From VXYL01 sp963422285 (lineage in GTDB: Bacteria > Pseudomonadota > Gammaproteobacteria > Pseudomonadales > Azotimanducaceae), in assembly GCA_963422285.2 (NCBI GenBank), contig CAXXJO010000001.1, positions 186,001-250,000 on the forward strand: 64,000 bases of DNA, read 5' to 3'. Made by a program: the position numbers and the translations under genes. Under the pieces are notes generated by a model, which saw only the letters and a program-made list of their open reading frames with translations, was not told where the DNA came from and ran no database searches. Shown here piece after piece: positions 26,378 to 35,803 of the stretch. Position 1 is the first letter of the stretch. Every line of letters starts with the position of its first letter.

Positions 26378-27118
26378 TCATAGTCGGTTGATCGTGTTGG
26401 ACAAGTAGCCGGCGCCGAAACCGTTGTCGATATTGACGACGCAGACTCCCGATGCGCAACTGTTGAGCATGCCCAGCAGGGCGGCGATGCCGTTGAACGA
26501 CGCGCCGTAGCCGACGCTGGTAGGAACCGCAATCACCGGCTTGTCGATCAGCCCACCCACTACGCTCGGCAATGCTCCTTCCATGCCAGCCACCACCACG
26601 ACCACTCGCGCCGCACGGATTTCCTCCACCCGTGCCAGCAGCCGGTGGACGCCGGCGACGCCGACATCGCTTATGCGGATCACCGGGTTGTCGTAGAACT
26701 CGGCGGTGAGCGCCGCCTCCTCGGCTACAGAGCGGTCCGAAGTGCCGGCGGTAACCACGGCCACGGCGGTGGGCGGCCGCTCGCCTTGGCGCTGCTTGAA
26801 CGTCAGCAATCGCGCCTCGGCGTGATGCACGGCACCCGGCACCGCTTGCAGCACGGCGGCGGCGGCGGCGGCGTCCACCCGCGTCGCCAGGGCATTGTGG
26901 CCGCGTTCGACCACGGCCTGGAAGGTCGCAGCCACCTGTTCGGGCGACTTGTGCCCGCCGTAGACCACTTCCGCGGTACCGGTACGGCGCAGGCGATCGT
27001 GGTCGATGGTGCTGTGGCCCAGGTTCTCGAAGTACGCGCCGCTCAAGGCGGCCACGGCTTGGTCGCGGTCGAGCTCGCCGCTGGCGAAGGAGTCCAGGAT
27101 GTCCTCGACGGTCTTCAT
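26378..27118 (-). CDS. larB: Nickel-pincer cofactor biosynthesis protein LarB
   Basis: The 246-residue protein has a C-terminal AIR-carboxylase-like (PurE-type) domain: AVVTAGTSDRSVAEEAALTAE, VVVVAGMEGALPSVVGGLID and VPTSVGYGASFNGIAALLGMLNSC. This is typical of LarB, which carboxylates and hydrolyses nicotinic acid adenine dinucleotide to start NPN synthesis. The ATG overlaps the larC stop as ATGA (27115-27118), so the two are translationally coupled. Confidence 0.93.
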   Translation of the reverse strand: MKTVEDILDSFASGELDRDQAVAALSGAYFENLGHSTIDHDRLRRTGTAEVVYGGHKSPEQVAATFQAVVERGHNALATRVDAAAAAAVLQAVPGAVHHAEARLLTFKQRQGERPPTAVAVVTAGTSDRSVAEEAALTAEFYDNPVIRISDVGVAGVHRLLARVEEIRAARVVVVVAGMEGALPSVVGGLIDKPVIAVPTSVGYGASFNGIAALLGMLNSCASGVCVVNIDNGFGAGYLSNTINRL

Positions 27119-28302
27119 CCCCGCAGCGCCTGTTCGAGGTCCCGCTCGACGGCGGCCTTGGTGGTCAGGTAGTCGCCGCCGGTGCGGACGGCGATGGCGG
27201 CGACGTCGTCGTGCTCCGGCTTCCAGCGCGTCGCACCGCTCGGCAGAGTAACCACCTTCACGCGCACATCGCCTAATGCCGTGGCGACGCTGCGATGCCG
27301 CCGAGGCAGCATGCGCTTGGTCACTTCGTGCAAGCGAACGCCGATCGTGGTGGAGGCGGTGAAGAGCTCTGCCAGCACGGCGTCGAGCTGCTGCTCGTCC
27401 ACCAGCAGCGAGACCTTGGTGCCGGGCCGCGTCTTCTTCATGACGATGGGGGTCAGGAACACATCCTTGGCGCCCTTGGCGAACAAGGCGTCCATCAACG
27501 GCCCGAATGCTTCCGGCGTCATGTCGTCAATGTTGCAGGCCACCTCGATGTTGGTCTCGGTGGCAAGCTGTGGCGCGACTTCCCCCAGCATTAGGCGCAG
27601 CACGTTGGGCCGGGCGAAGTCCTTGTGGCCGATGCCGTAGCCGATGGCGGCGACGGCGAACTGTCGGGGCACGGCGAACTCGTCCACCGTGCATTTGAGG
27701 ATGGCTGCGCCAGTGGGCGTAGTGGCCTCGCCGTCGACGCCGCCATAGCGACACGGGGCACCTCTGAGGATCTCCGCCGTGGCCGGCACGGGCACCGGCA
27801 GCAGACCGTGCTGGCAGCGCACCATGCCGCCGCCGACCTCGATGGGCGCACAGTAGGTGGCGTCCGCATCGAGCTGGTCGAGGCCGATGGCAGCGCCCAC
27901 GATGTCGACGATGGAGTCCGTGGCGCCGACCTCGTGGAAGTGGATGTCCTCCACCGTGGTGCCGTGGATCTTGGCTTCCGCCTCGGCGATGGTCTCGAAC
28001 ATCGCCACGGCACGATCCCGCACCCGAGGGGCGTATTCCGCCCGGTCGATGATGCCTTTTATTATGGCCAAGCGGCGCACCGGCTTGGCCACGTTCTCTG
28101 CGATGCGCACCCTGGCCTGGGTGCCGGCGATGCCCATCTTCTTGCCGGGCTCGATGACGAGCCGGAACTCGTGAGCCAGTTCCAGCTTGGCGAGCTCCGA
28201 TCGCAGGTAGTCTGCCGGGACGCCGAGGTCCACCAGCGCCCCCAAGTGCATGTCGCCAGAGATGCCGGCAAAGCACTCGTAGAACAGGATGCGCTTGCCC
28301 AT
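27115..28302 (-). CDS. larC: Nickel insertion protein LarC
   Basis: The 395-residue protein opens GKRILFYECFAGISGDMHLGALVDLG and contains a histidine/acid-rich segment (GTTVEDIHFHEVGATDSIVDIVGAA). A C-terminal domain follows (NIDDMTPEAFGPLMDALFAKGAKDVFLTPI). LarC inserts nickel into the NPN cofactor in a CTP-dependent reaction. Here both parts are in one uninterrupted frame; no ribosomal frameshift like that of L. plantarum larC1/larC2 is needed. It is coupled to larB by a 4-bp overlap and starts 25 bp after the aldo/keto reductase gene. Confidence 0.94.
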   Translation of the reverse strand: MGKRILFYECFAGISGDMHLGALVDLGVPADYLRSELAKLELAHEFRLVIEPGKKMGIAGTQARVRIAENVAKPVRRLAIIKGIIDRAEYAPRVRDRAVAMFETIAEAEAKIHGTTVEDIHFHEVGATDSIVDIVGAAIGLDQLDADATYCAPIEVGGGMVRCQHGLLPVPVPATAEILRGAPCRYGGVDGEATTPTGAAILKCTVDEFAVPRQFAVAAIGYGIGHKDFARPNVLRLMLGEVAPQLATETNIEVACNIDDMTPEAFGPLMDALFAKGAKDVFLTPIVMKKTRPGTKVSLLVDEQQLDAVLAELFTASTTIGVRLHEVTKRMLPRRHRSVATALGDVRVKVVTLPSGATRWKPEHDDVAAIAVRTGGDYLTTKAAVERDLEQALRG

Positions 28303-28327
28303 GCTCGTGCCGAGGTTGCGATCCCTC

Positions 28328-29557
28328 TCAGGCTAGCAGTCGATGAGCAGGGCCGCAGAGCCGGTCGATGGGGATGCCATGGGTGCAGGCGTTGGCGCAG
28401 GGCGTACCGTCGCAGGACAGGCAGGCAGCCGCGTTGGTTTCGAGCAGCGCGTACTCTTCCCGCGCAAACATCGTGTCCCGGTAGTCCACCGCGTACATGC
28501 GTGTACGCAGCACCTCAGCGATGGGCACACTATAGGGGCAGGCGCCTTCGCAGTCGTTGCAGACGTGGCGACAGTAGCTCGCCCCGTTCAGCATAGCATA
28601 GCGCTCCAGCAGATCCATGTCGTCGGCGGCCAGTTCCCGCCAGCCGGAAGCGCCGAGGTACTCGTCGATCTTCTCGACGCTGTTCATGGTGATCACCACG
28701 GCATCGACATGGGGGTTGGACAGCACCCAGCGGAACGCCGCCTGGGCGAAGGTGGCATCGCCCTTTTCGTATGGCCGCATGTCGTTCAGGCGGGCGCCTT
28801 GCAAGGTCTTCATAACGGTCACGCCGACGTTCTTGGCCTTGCCCTTGGCCAGCACCCGAGGCAGATCCTGCTGGGTGGCGATGAAGTCCATGGAGCGGGT
28901 GACGCTCTCGTAGAACTTCGGATCCTGGCCGAAGTTGTGGGCCACCAGCACCACGTCCACCAAGTCTTCGTCGAAGACGTAGTCCAGGCATTCGATGAGC
29001 CGCCCGGCGTGGCCGGACATGCCGGAGTAGCGCATCTTGCCCTGCTGCTTGGCCTTGTCCACGAAGGCATGCCACTCCGGGTTCTTCATCACCTCGACAT
29101 CGTTGACGGCGTGGTTCATGAAGATGTCCACATGGTCGGTCTGCAAGCGCCGCAGCGAGCCTTCCAAGGACGTCATCAGCCACTCGGCGCTGCTGTCGGC
29201 CTCGGTCATCACCTTCGAGGTGACGACCACCTGATCTCGCTTGCCCTTGAGGGCATTGCCAAGCACGGTTTCCGCCTGCCCGCGGGTATAGCCTTCGGCG
29301 GTGTCGAAGTAGTTGACGCCGCGCTCCAACGCGGTGTGGACCAAGTCCTCCTGACCGAGGCGCAGTCTGCTGCTGCCGAAGGAGATGTCGGAGATCTCGA
29401 AGCCGGTGCGACCGAGGGTGGCGTAGCGCTTCACTGCGCCCGGTTTGACGATGTCGCTGGCCGCAACGCCGGCGAAGGGTACGGTGGCGGATGCCGCAGC
29501 GCTCCAACGCAGAAAGTCGCGCCGGTTGGCGGACGGGTTGTGGGTCTCGATGGACAT
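28328..29557 (-). CDS. Tat-exported aldo/keto reductase with C-terminal Fe-S cysteine motifs
   Basis: From ATG 29557 (after GGAGGG), the 409-residue protein starts with a twin-arginine signal (SANRRDFLRWSAAASATVPFAG). An aldo/keto reductase barrel follows: LGRTGFEISDISFGSSRL, the catalytic-type NYFDTAEGYTRGQAETVLG, VVVTSKV and DHVDIFMNHAV. About residues 340-400 carry two cysteine groups, CRHVCNDCEGACPYSVPI and CLSCDGTPCANACTHGIPI, resembling ferredoxin-type [4Fe-4S] ligands. This layout is known among Fe-S aldo/keto reductases. It heads the larC-larB unit, so a link to the NPN cofactor is possible, but no racemase LarA is present. The natural substrate is unknown. Confidence 0.87.
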   Translation of the reverse strand: MSIETHNPSANRRDFLRWSAAASATVPFAGVAASDIVKPGAVKRYATLGRTGFEISDISFGSSRLRLGQEDLVHTALERGVNYFDTAEGYTRGQAETVLGNALKGKRDQVVVTSKVMTEADSSAEWLMTSLEGSLRRLQTDHVDIFMNHAVNDVEVMKNPEWHAFVDKAKQQGKMRYSGMSGHAGRLIECLDYVFDEDLVDVVLVAHNFGQDPKFYESVTRSMDFIATQQDLPRVLAKGKAKNVGVTVMKTLQGARLNDMRPYEKGDATFAQAAFRWVLSNPHVDAVVITMNSVEKIDEYLGASGWRELAADDMDLLERYAMLNGASYCRHVCNDCEGACPYSVPIAEVLRTRMYAVDYRDTMFAREEYALLETNAAACLSCDGTPCANACTHGIPIDRLCGPAHRLLA

Positions 29558-29689
29558 GGCCTTTCCCTCCCGATGTGGGTAGTTCGATATAGAGTACGCT
29601 TGTTGCGCGACTCCCGCCATCCGTTGTGCAGCCGGCCCCGGAAGAAGCTCGTGATCTCGGCGTCGGGATACGATGTCTGCTTCGAGTTC

Positions 29690-30386
29690 TCAATGCAGCC
29701 GCAGTAGCCGCTGAACCGCGACAGCCGCGGTTCCAGTCGGCTGTATGCTGGCGATCTCGCCATAGGCCGCGTCGGGGACCACTGGATCGTCGAGGATGGC
29801 GGTGTTTCGAACGTCGATTCGCAGTCGCGTCAGGATGTCGCCACGCAGATCGTAGCGAGCGCAATAGTCTCGGAAACCCCGATAGGGCAGCTAGCGGCCC
29901 ACCACATAGTGGATGATGCCACCGACCGTGGCCAAGCGCATGGCGGCGTCGAGATCCGAGTACACAGCCGGAAATGCCGCCCGCTTGGCGGCCCGCGCCC
30001 GCTGCCAGTGTCTTCCGACTTCGGCAGCGCTTTCAAACAGGTGGCCCCTGCCTGTCATGTCCGCCGCATCGAGGTCCGTCCAGGCGACCCGCAGGTGCGT
30101 GATCGGGCGCTGCTTCGCCAGCGGACAGAGCGACCCGGAGAACTCCGACTCGACAAGCCGCGGAATGCGGCCGGAACGGGCGAATACCGTCCAATCGTCG
30201 TGCTCGGCATCCCAATGAGATACCGAGCCTCTGGCAAACCCCGCCACGCCCAAACCCAGAGAATCGCGGGGCAGGTCGAAGACCCGTAATGCGTCCGTCC
30301 CTGCCGGTCGCGCATCATCCGACCCATTGCTCCATCGCAGTCGCCGCCGGGTAGCGGCTCAGGGCTTTGCGGACATCCTCCGTCAT
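29690..30386 (-). pseudogene. Unidentified protein gene, broken by a frameshift and an in-frame TAG
   Basis: From ATG 30386 the frame reads MTEDVRKALSRYPAATAMEQ and then needs a one-base shift near 30312. It continues as DALRVFDLPRDSLGLGVAG, THLRVAWTDLDAADMTGRG and AVYSDLDAAMRLATVGGIIH. At 29891-29893 there is a TAG. The same frame goes on beyond it with protein-like sequence (LPYRGFRDYCARYDLRGDIL, LDDPVVPDAAYGEIASIQ) to TGA at 29690. Restored, it would be about 230 residues. No family is recognised. The two lesions suggest recent decay. Confidence 0.55.
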
Positions 30387-30497
30387 GGCATCCCGCCCGG
30401 TTCCGAATCGACGACGGTTCCGATCCTGCCGGCTACCGACGGCACAGCCACCCGCTCTGCTACTGTTCGCAGACCGAGCACGACGCGGCTGCATGAA

Positions 30498-31370
30498 CTA
30501 GCGCACTGCCTCCGGGCCACCACGCAGGCGCCGAACGAGCGCCAGGAGTTCCATGCGCTCGCGCTCAGCCGCCTCTCGATCAGCCGCCTCCCGCTCGGCG
30601 CGGGCCTCGGCCGCTTCGCGGGCGGTAGTCTCCCGCTCGGCACGGGCCTCGGCCGCCGCCCGCGCTTCGGCCTGCTCGCCGTAGGTCGGGATATCCACGC
30701 CAGCATCGGGATCGTGCCAGCGCATGGACAGGACGCTTGCGCTGCGACCTTCCGCAACGACGACATGCTGCTCCGCCACGTAGGCCACCAGCCCGAGCAC
30801 TTCGCTGGGCACGCCCCGCCGGCCGTTCGGCAGCGCCTGCTCCGACAGCCGACGCCCGCCGTCCGCCAGATCGAACCCTTGCAGCGGCGACTGCACCGGC
30901 AGTTCCCCGGTGGGGTCGAACAGGAAGTACTCGCGCACCCCCAGCGCTGCATAGGCGGCACGTTTCTCCCCAACGTCCCGCTGCCAAGTGCTCCGCGACA
31001 GCACCTCCAGCACGAAATCCGGCGCACCCAGCTCGTCCGCATCGTACTCGTTGCGAACCGGATCGTGCGCCACGCCCAACGATACGAACACGTCCGGGTG
31101 CAGGCGATTCCTATGCGCCGCGCCGCATCTGTCCGCCACAGTGAAGTCCACTGGCAGGTCGTCGCCCACCTCCGCGTCCGGCCCGCGCAAGCGATGCGCC
31201 AACGCTTGCGCGGCATAGCGGGTCGCTTCGGCGTGGGGCGCAATCACGGGAACCCGCTCGGCGCGAAGGAACGGATCCACCCCAACCTCGAAGGATGCGA
31301 AGTAGGCGTCGAGATCGTTGGGACGCAACGGCACCGCGCCGTTGCGTTCGCTGCGGACGGCTTCGGCCAT
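30498..31370 (-). CDS. Uma2 family (DUF820) PD-(D/E)XK nuclease-like protein
   Basis: The 290-residue protein has the Uma2 core: LAHRLRG...GDDLPVDFTVADRCG, RLHPDVFVSLG, GAPDFVLEVLSRSTWQRD and KRAAYAALGVREYFLFDP. The PD, the E of VLEVLS and the K of the KRAAYAAL segment are conserved. The last 70 or so residues are a low-complexity charged coiled coil (AEARAAAEARAERETTAREA). Uma2 proteins are putative endonucleases, very abundant in some cyanobacteria and symbionts, with unproven roles. Start is ATG 31370; the upstream extension of the frame has unlikely composition. Confidence 0.85.
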   Translation of the reverse strand: MAEAVRSERNGAVPLRPNDLDAYFASFEVGVDPFLRAERVPVIAPHAEATRYAAQALAHRLRGPDAEVGDDLPVDFTVADRCGAAHRNRLHPDVFVSLGVAHDPVRNEYDADELGAPDFVLEVLSRSTWQRDVGEKRAAYAALGVREYFLFDPTGELPVQSPLQGFDLADGGRRLSEQALPNGRRGVPSEVLGLVAYVAEQHVVVAEGRSASVLSMRWHDPDAGVDIPTYGEQAEARAAAEARAERETTAREAAEARAEREAADREAAERERMELLALVRRLRGGPEAVR

Positions 31371-31742
31371 GGCGCATCCTCCTGGTCGGGCGCGGCGCGA
31401 GGGCCGGCGGCGGGTGGCGGGGCGGAACAATAGCACGAACGAGATCGCCACGCCGGGAACAGCGTGAAAACGGAGGGCTCCCAGCTGCGGATCGGCCTTC
31501 CCATGGAGGCACGATAGACGGCCGCGGGTGCGGTGTATGTAGGACATTCGCCATCCGTGGCGTGTGGATGCCGTCGCCGGCGAGGCCAGCTAGAGGCGTC
31601 GCCCCTGTGCCTGCCTCGCTCTCGATCCAAGACGCTGCGCGAAGGCGCGAAACGCGCCGATCCCGCCATCGTCAAGCATTGGGCCCGTTTTCCCTGTACG
31701 CTGTCGGCCGCCGCGCTCGATGCGCAACCCGTCGGAGGAAGC
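31371..31742. other. Divergent intergenic region
   Basis: This 372-bp stretch separates the Uma2 gene and the MDR dehydrogenase gene and should hold both promoters. No gene or clear consensus promoter was identified. Confidence 0.4.
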
Positions 31743-32690
31743 ATGAAGGTCAAGAACGTACGCTATACTCCAGGCGGCGGGGCGGAGATCGTCGGTGCGG
31801 ATATCGGCGAACCCGGACCGGGCGAAGTGCAGATCGAAGTGGCGGCATGCGGCATCTGCTCCTGGGACATCCAGACCTTCAAGGCCGGCGGCGACTCGGC
31901 GTATGCCGCTCCGCCCGGCCACGAAGGCGTCGGCTACGTGGCCAAGCTCGGGCCGGGAGTATCCGGCGTGGAAGTAGGCCAGCGAGTGGCGGGCGGCGGC
32001 TTCGCCCGGCTGCGCAACATGCCGGCGGACCGGCTCTATCGGATTCCCGAATCGAAGCTGGACGATCCTTACTGGATTGTGGAACCCGTCTCCTGCGTGG
32101 TGACCGGCATGGACCACTGCCGGCTGCGGGCCGGAGAACGCTTGGCGATGGTGGGCTGCGGCTTCATGGGCCTGATGATGCTCCAAGGGCTGGCCGGTGC
32201 CGGGGCGGACCAGCTCATCGCCTTGGACATCGACGACCGACGTTTGGCGTTGGCTCTGGAAATGGGGGCCACCGAAGCCCACAACGTGACTGGCGCGGAG
32301 TTCGCCGAGGCGAGAAAGGATCTGCGCGAACGCGGCATCGACACCGTGGTGGACACCAGCGGTTCCCAGCAGGGGCTGGACCTCGCTGCCGACATCGTGC
32401 GGCGGGCCGGCCGGATCAACTTGTTCGGCTGGATCAAGGGCGACAGCGCGACCTTCAACCCCAGCCTCTGGCACGGCAAGGCGCTCAGCCTGGTCAACTC
32501 GTCGCCGGCGGCGCAGCTGCGCGATCCGTTTCCGCCCGCCATCCGCCTGCTGGAGAAGGGCATCATCGACTTGCAGTCGCTGGTGACCCATGTGGTGCCC
32601 ATCGACGAGTACCCGGCGTTCATGGCGGGGGTTACTCGCGGCGAAGTGGACGGCTACATCAAAGGCGTGGTGCGGCTGAGCGCCGCCTGA
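31743..32690 (+). CDS. Medium-chain alcohol dehydrogenase-like (MDR) protein
   Basis: The 315-residue protein begins MKVKNVRYTPGGGAEIV and has the MDR catalytic opening AACGICSWDIQTFKAG and GHEGVGYVAKLGPGV. A Rossmann-fold segment MVGCGFMGLMMLQGLAGAG is followed by ALDIDDRRLALALEMGAT. The four-cysteine structural zinc loop is absent, which suggests a shorter sugar- or polyol-type dehydrogenase or a related oxidoreductase. The substrate is unknown. It is followed by decayed genes on the opposite strand. Confidence 0.83.
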   Translation: MKVKNVRYTPGGGAEIVGADIGEPGPGEVQIEVAACGICSWDIQTFKAGGDSAYAAPPGHEGVGYVAKLGPGVSGVEVGQRVAGGGFARLRNMPADRLYRIPESKLDDPYWIVEPVSCVVTGMDHCRLRAGERLAMVGCGFMGLMMLQGLAGAGADQLIALDIDDRRLALALEMGATEAHNVTGAEFAEARKDLRERGIDTVVDTSGSQQGLDLAADIVRRAGRINLFGWIKGDSATFNPSLWHGKALSLVNSSPAAQLRDPFPPAIRLLEKGIIDLQSLVTHVVPIDEYPAFMAGVTRGEVDGYIKGVVRLSAA

Positions 32691-32714
32691 CTGCGCGTTC
32701 GCGGGAATCGGGCT

Positions 32715-33110
32715 TCACGGCCCGATGTCCACGCACAGGGATGGGTCGAAACGCGGGTTCTCGGTCGGCGTACAGTCGCCTGGGTTGGCGTTCGCGCGGG
32801 TAGGCCCTGGCTGTTCGTCGACGCTGTCGTGCATGTGGCCGTGAATGCACAGCCGTGGCCCATGGCGGGCGATGACGCCTTCCAAGTCCGGCGCGAAGGC
32901 GGTCGCCTTGGCGCCAAGGGCGAACCGAGCGCGGCGTCGGCGCATGCTGGGCGACCACCACGGGCGTTTGGCCCACCTGGGCCGCGATTTCCAGTTCGCG
33001 CTCGATGAAGGCGCGATCCATAGCGTGGCGACGTTCGGACTCCGCCGGCGTGAACAGGCCGCTCGGTGGCGAATCAAGCCGGTGAAATCCGCCATGCGCC
33101 GATGCGCGAC
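32715..33110 (-). pseudogene. Decayed metallophosphoesterase gene
   Basis: Parts of a calcineurin-like phosphoesterase appear in more than one frame. RRMADFTGLIRH is followed in another frame by LFTPAESERRHAMDRAFIER and VGQTPVVVAQHAPTPRSV, then back to the first frame with LEGVIARHGPRLCIHGHMHD and ENPRFDPSLCVDIGP. The GHMHD metal motif is still readable, but at least two frameshifts separate the pieces and the N-terminal metal site is missing. Confidence 0.65.
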
Positions 33111-33143
33111 CGCCTTCGCCCGCATCGTCTCCGGGATGCCGTT

Positions 33144-33317
33144 GAGAGCGAAATCCGCCCACAGCGTCGCGCCGAACGCCCGGACGATACGAAATCCCAC
33201 TGCCAGGGACGGCGAGTACTTGCCGACTTCAATGGCATTCACCGTCTGCCGAGCGGCGCCGATATGAACCACCAGCTCGCGTTGGGTCGTCTCGCCGTGT
33301 TCGAAACGCAGATGGCG
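33144..33317 (-). pseudogene. Remnant of an XRE-type HTH regulator
   Basis: About 58 codons read RHLRFEHGETTQRELVVHIG, ARQTVNAIEVGKYSPSLAVG and FRIVRAFGATLWADFAL. This follows the Cro/C1 helix-turn-helix family (TQ.ELA..VGVSRQTVNAIERGKY.PSL..AFRIA..F). No clean start codon or stop bounds it, and substitutions in the helix suggest decay. Position 33318-33719 upstream holds no other recognisable gene. Confidence 0.55.
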
Positions 33318-33719
33318 GGAAGAAGGCTTCGCGGATGACTGGGCAACCGACCACCACCGCGCCGAGAATGGCACCGTCGGCACTCTCGGCCCGCCATTTG
33401 ACGAACCATCCATTTCCGCATCATCGGGATGCCGCAGCAACGGAATGGCGATGACGACATGGTGGACTGCTTCGGCTGCCACAGCGACGACGAGCAGCAA
33501 CGGCAACGCGGCACCCTAGCCAGTGACTAGCAGCGTCCCGGCGCAGCCCCGAACGCCAATGCGACAATTGCCAAGGAGCCCCAAGCGTTCTTTTCGTATC
33601 AGGACATTGCTTTACCTCAATGTCAAGGATAATTGCCCTGCTATCCGGTCAAGGCGTCCCGATGTCAAGAATTTTTCATGCCTGAAACAGGTCCCTGGCT
33701 GCTGACGAGGCAGTCTGGG
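33318..33719. other. Gene-free interval
   Basis: No gene is seen between the regulator remnant and the DUF6265 gene. Confidence 0.4.
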
Positions 33720-34205
33720 TTATCGAACGGCAGTGAGCAGGAGGTCGAACGAGGCCCCGGCCGAGTTGACGATGCTGATGGTGAAGCGGTCGCCGTCGCG
33801 ACTGTAGCGCAGCTTGGCGATGCCGTTCTCGGCGACGGCCACGGCTTCAAACGCCACGGTGTTCTCGCCCATCTCGACCAGCTTCATCACCTGAGGACCT
33901 TGGGTGCGCGGCTTGAAGCCCGGGTTCCACTGCTGCAGGCGCAGATGCAAGGTGCCTTCTTCTTCCTCGATGACGATCAGCTCCACCATGCTGGTCTTGC
34001 CGTCGCCGGTCATGCGCACCAGCGCCTGGATGGAGCTGGCCTTGGGCGTCGTCCAGTTCTCTTCGAGCACACCCGGCCCCGCGGGACCGGCCCAGGTGCC
34101 TGTCATCCAAGCCAGATCCGCCACCGAAGCGGCTGCCCAAGCCGGCGCGACTTGCATGGCGCACGAGACCACCACGGTGCAAAGACCCAATCGTAGTGTG
34201 TTCAC
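33720..34205 (-). CDS. DUF6265-type exported protein
   Basis: Starting at GTG 34205 after a strong GGGGGAGGAG ribosome site, the 161-residue protein has a signal peptide (VNTLRLGLCTVVVSCAMQVAPAWA). It matches the small lipocalin-like DUF6265 pattern: DLAWMTGTWAGPAGPGVLEE, MTGDGKTSMVELIVIEEEEG, LHLRLQQWNPGFKP and ISIVNSAGASFDLLL. Function is unknown; location is probably periplasmic. The gene is complete and stands alone. Confidence 0.8.
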   Translation of the reverse strand: MNTLRLGLCTVVVSCAMQVAPAWAAASVADLAWMTGTWAGPAGPGVLEENWTTPKASSIQALVRMTGDGKTSMVELIVIEEEEGTLHLRLQQWNPGFKPRTQGPQVMKLVEMGENTVAFEAVAVAENGIAKLRYSRDGDRFTISIVNSAGASFDLLLTAVR

Positions 34206-34299
34206 GTTCTCCTCCCCCTTGCTTGTCGCCAGAGAATCGCGCATTCGGGTGCTGCAAGCAACCCTGTTGGAGTGAAGCCACTTGGAGCGGCGGATCGCA

Positions 34300-34348
34300 A
34301 ACGGATTGCACAGATTGCAGGTGGTAGTTTCAATCTGTGCAATCCGTT
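34300..34348. repeat. Perfect 18-bp inverted repeat
   Basis: Arm AACGGATTGCACAGATTG (34300-34317) and its exact complement (34331-34348) enclose a 13-base loop. It lies 95 bp upstream of the DUF6265 start and just before the DUF4143 pseudogene. It could be an operator, a bidirectional hairpin, or the end of a mobile element. Confidence 0.85.
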
Positions 34349-34369
34349 GGCATAGACAATCCGTCAGCG

Positions 34370-35550
34370 GCCTGCAACGTCCCTACGATCGCGCCTCGCC
34401 TCGCCGAACTGTTCAGCCAGTATCCGTTCGCCACCGTCACCGGCCCCTCGTCAGCCCGGCAAGACGACGCTGTGCCGTGCGATGTTTCCAAAGCTGAAGC
34501 ATGCTGGCCTCGAGGCACCCGATCAGCGGGCGTTCGCCCAGGAATATCCCCGCCGATTCCTCGCGCAGCTCGAAGGCGGCACCATCATCAACGAAGTCCA
34601 AGGGTGCCGGAACTGCTGTCCTACTTGCAGGCTTGCAGGTTCTGGCCGACGAGCAGGGTGTCAACAGCCTCTACGTGCTAACCGGGAGCCAACAGTTCGC
34701 GCTTTTGGACGCGGTCAACCCGTCCCTCGCGGGACGCACCGCACTGTTGCGCCTGCTGCCGTTTCGATCGCGGAACTCGAACGCATGGGCGCAAGCACCC
34801 GCATCGACGATATGCTGTACGCTGGGCTCTATTCGCGCATACACCATCGTCAGTCAAACTCGGTCAGTCAAACTCGAGCCAAGCCCTCGGCGACTACTTC
34901 GAGACCTATGTGGAGCGTGACGTACACACTGTCGGCGAGGGCCGCAACCTGTCGTTGTTCGAGCGGTTCGTGCGCAGCTGCGCCGGACGAGTGGGCGGGC
35001 TGCTGAACCTGTCCTCGCTCGGCTCGGATGCGGGCGTTTCGCACACGACCGCGCAACGCTGGCTGAGCATCCTCAAAGCCAGCCACGTCGCGTTCCGGCT
35101 GCCTCCGTTCCACGCCAACCTCGCCAAGCGGCTCGTCAAGTCGCCCAAGCCGTACTTCTACGACATGGGCTGGCTGCCTATCTCGTCGGCATCGAACATG
35201 CCGGACAGCTTGCCACCCGTCCGCTTCGCGGTAACCTGTTCGAGAACGCGGTGGTGACCGAAACGCTGAAGCATCGGTTCAACCGAGGGCAGCGTGCGAA
35301 ACCGACGTTCTTCCGCGACAGCCGAGGGCTGGAGTGCGATCTTCTTTGCCAAGCCGGCGCCGGGACGCTCGCGCTCGAAGCCAAGGCCGGCACCACTGCA
35401 GCGTCGGGCTACTTCGCAAGCCTGCAGCGAATCGACGCGCTGCTGCCGGGCATCGTCGGCAAAGCCGTGGTCTACGGCGGCATGGAGCGACAGCCGCGCA
35501 GCGCGGGAGCCCTGCTGCCGCCGTACGAGCTAGGCAGCTTCGCACCATCG
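34370..35550 (+). pseudogene. DUF4143-type ATPase, multiply frameshifted
   Basis: The order of family motifs is preserved but spread over three frames. They are APRLAELFSQYPFATVTGP, the Walker A remainder KTTLCRAMFPKLKH, QEYPRRFLAQLEGGTIINEV, LADEQGVNSLYVLTGSQQF, SIAELERMGASTRIDDMLY, DYFETYVERDV, LSLFERFVRSCAGRVGGLL, LFENAVVTETLKHRFNRG and DSRGLECDLLCQAG. This is the AAA_14 plus DUF4143 family of uncertain function. A 14-bp direct duplication (GTCAGTCAAACTCG, near 34850-34877) may be one of the lesions. The gene is clearly inactive as assembled. Confidence 0.8.
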
Positions 35551-35803
35551 TGCGATGGACGAGCGCACATCGGCACGAGATCTCCTCCAGCCAACACCTC
35601 GCACCACTGCAAGCGGCCGCGACGAAAGATGCCAAGCTCCGTCCATTGCGATAAGCGGGACGCCACCATCGCATCGCGGACGGGAACGACCAAGTGCGGG
35701 CGCAGCAGGCACGACCATCCTGCTGGATAGCGGCTCGGTTTGAGATTCCCGCGGGCTGCGATAGAACGACTGCAGCGGCTTCGACAGTACGCACCCGTCT
35801 CAG
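35551..35803. other. Gene-free interval
   Basis: No gene is seen between two pseudogenes. Confidence 0.3.

Noticed and set aside
27115..28302. Programmed frameshift in larC
   Set aside because: Unlike the Lactobacillus gene, both LarC parts are in one uninterrupted frame here.
34850..34877. Tandem GTCAGTCAAACTCG duplication as a mobile-element footprint
   Set aside because: It lies inside the DUF4143 pseudogene and is most simply a local slippage event.
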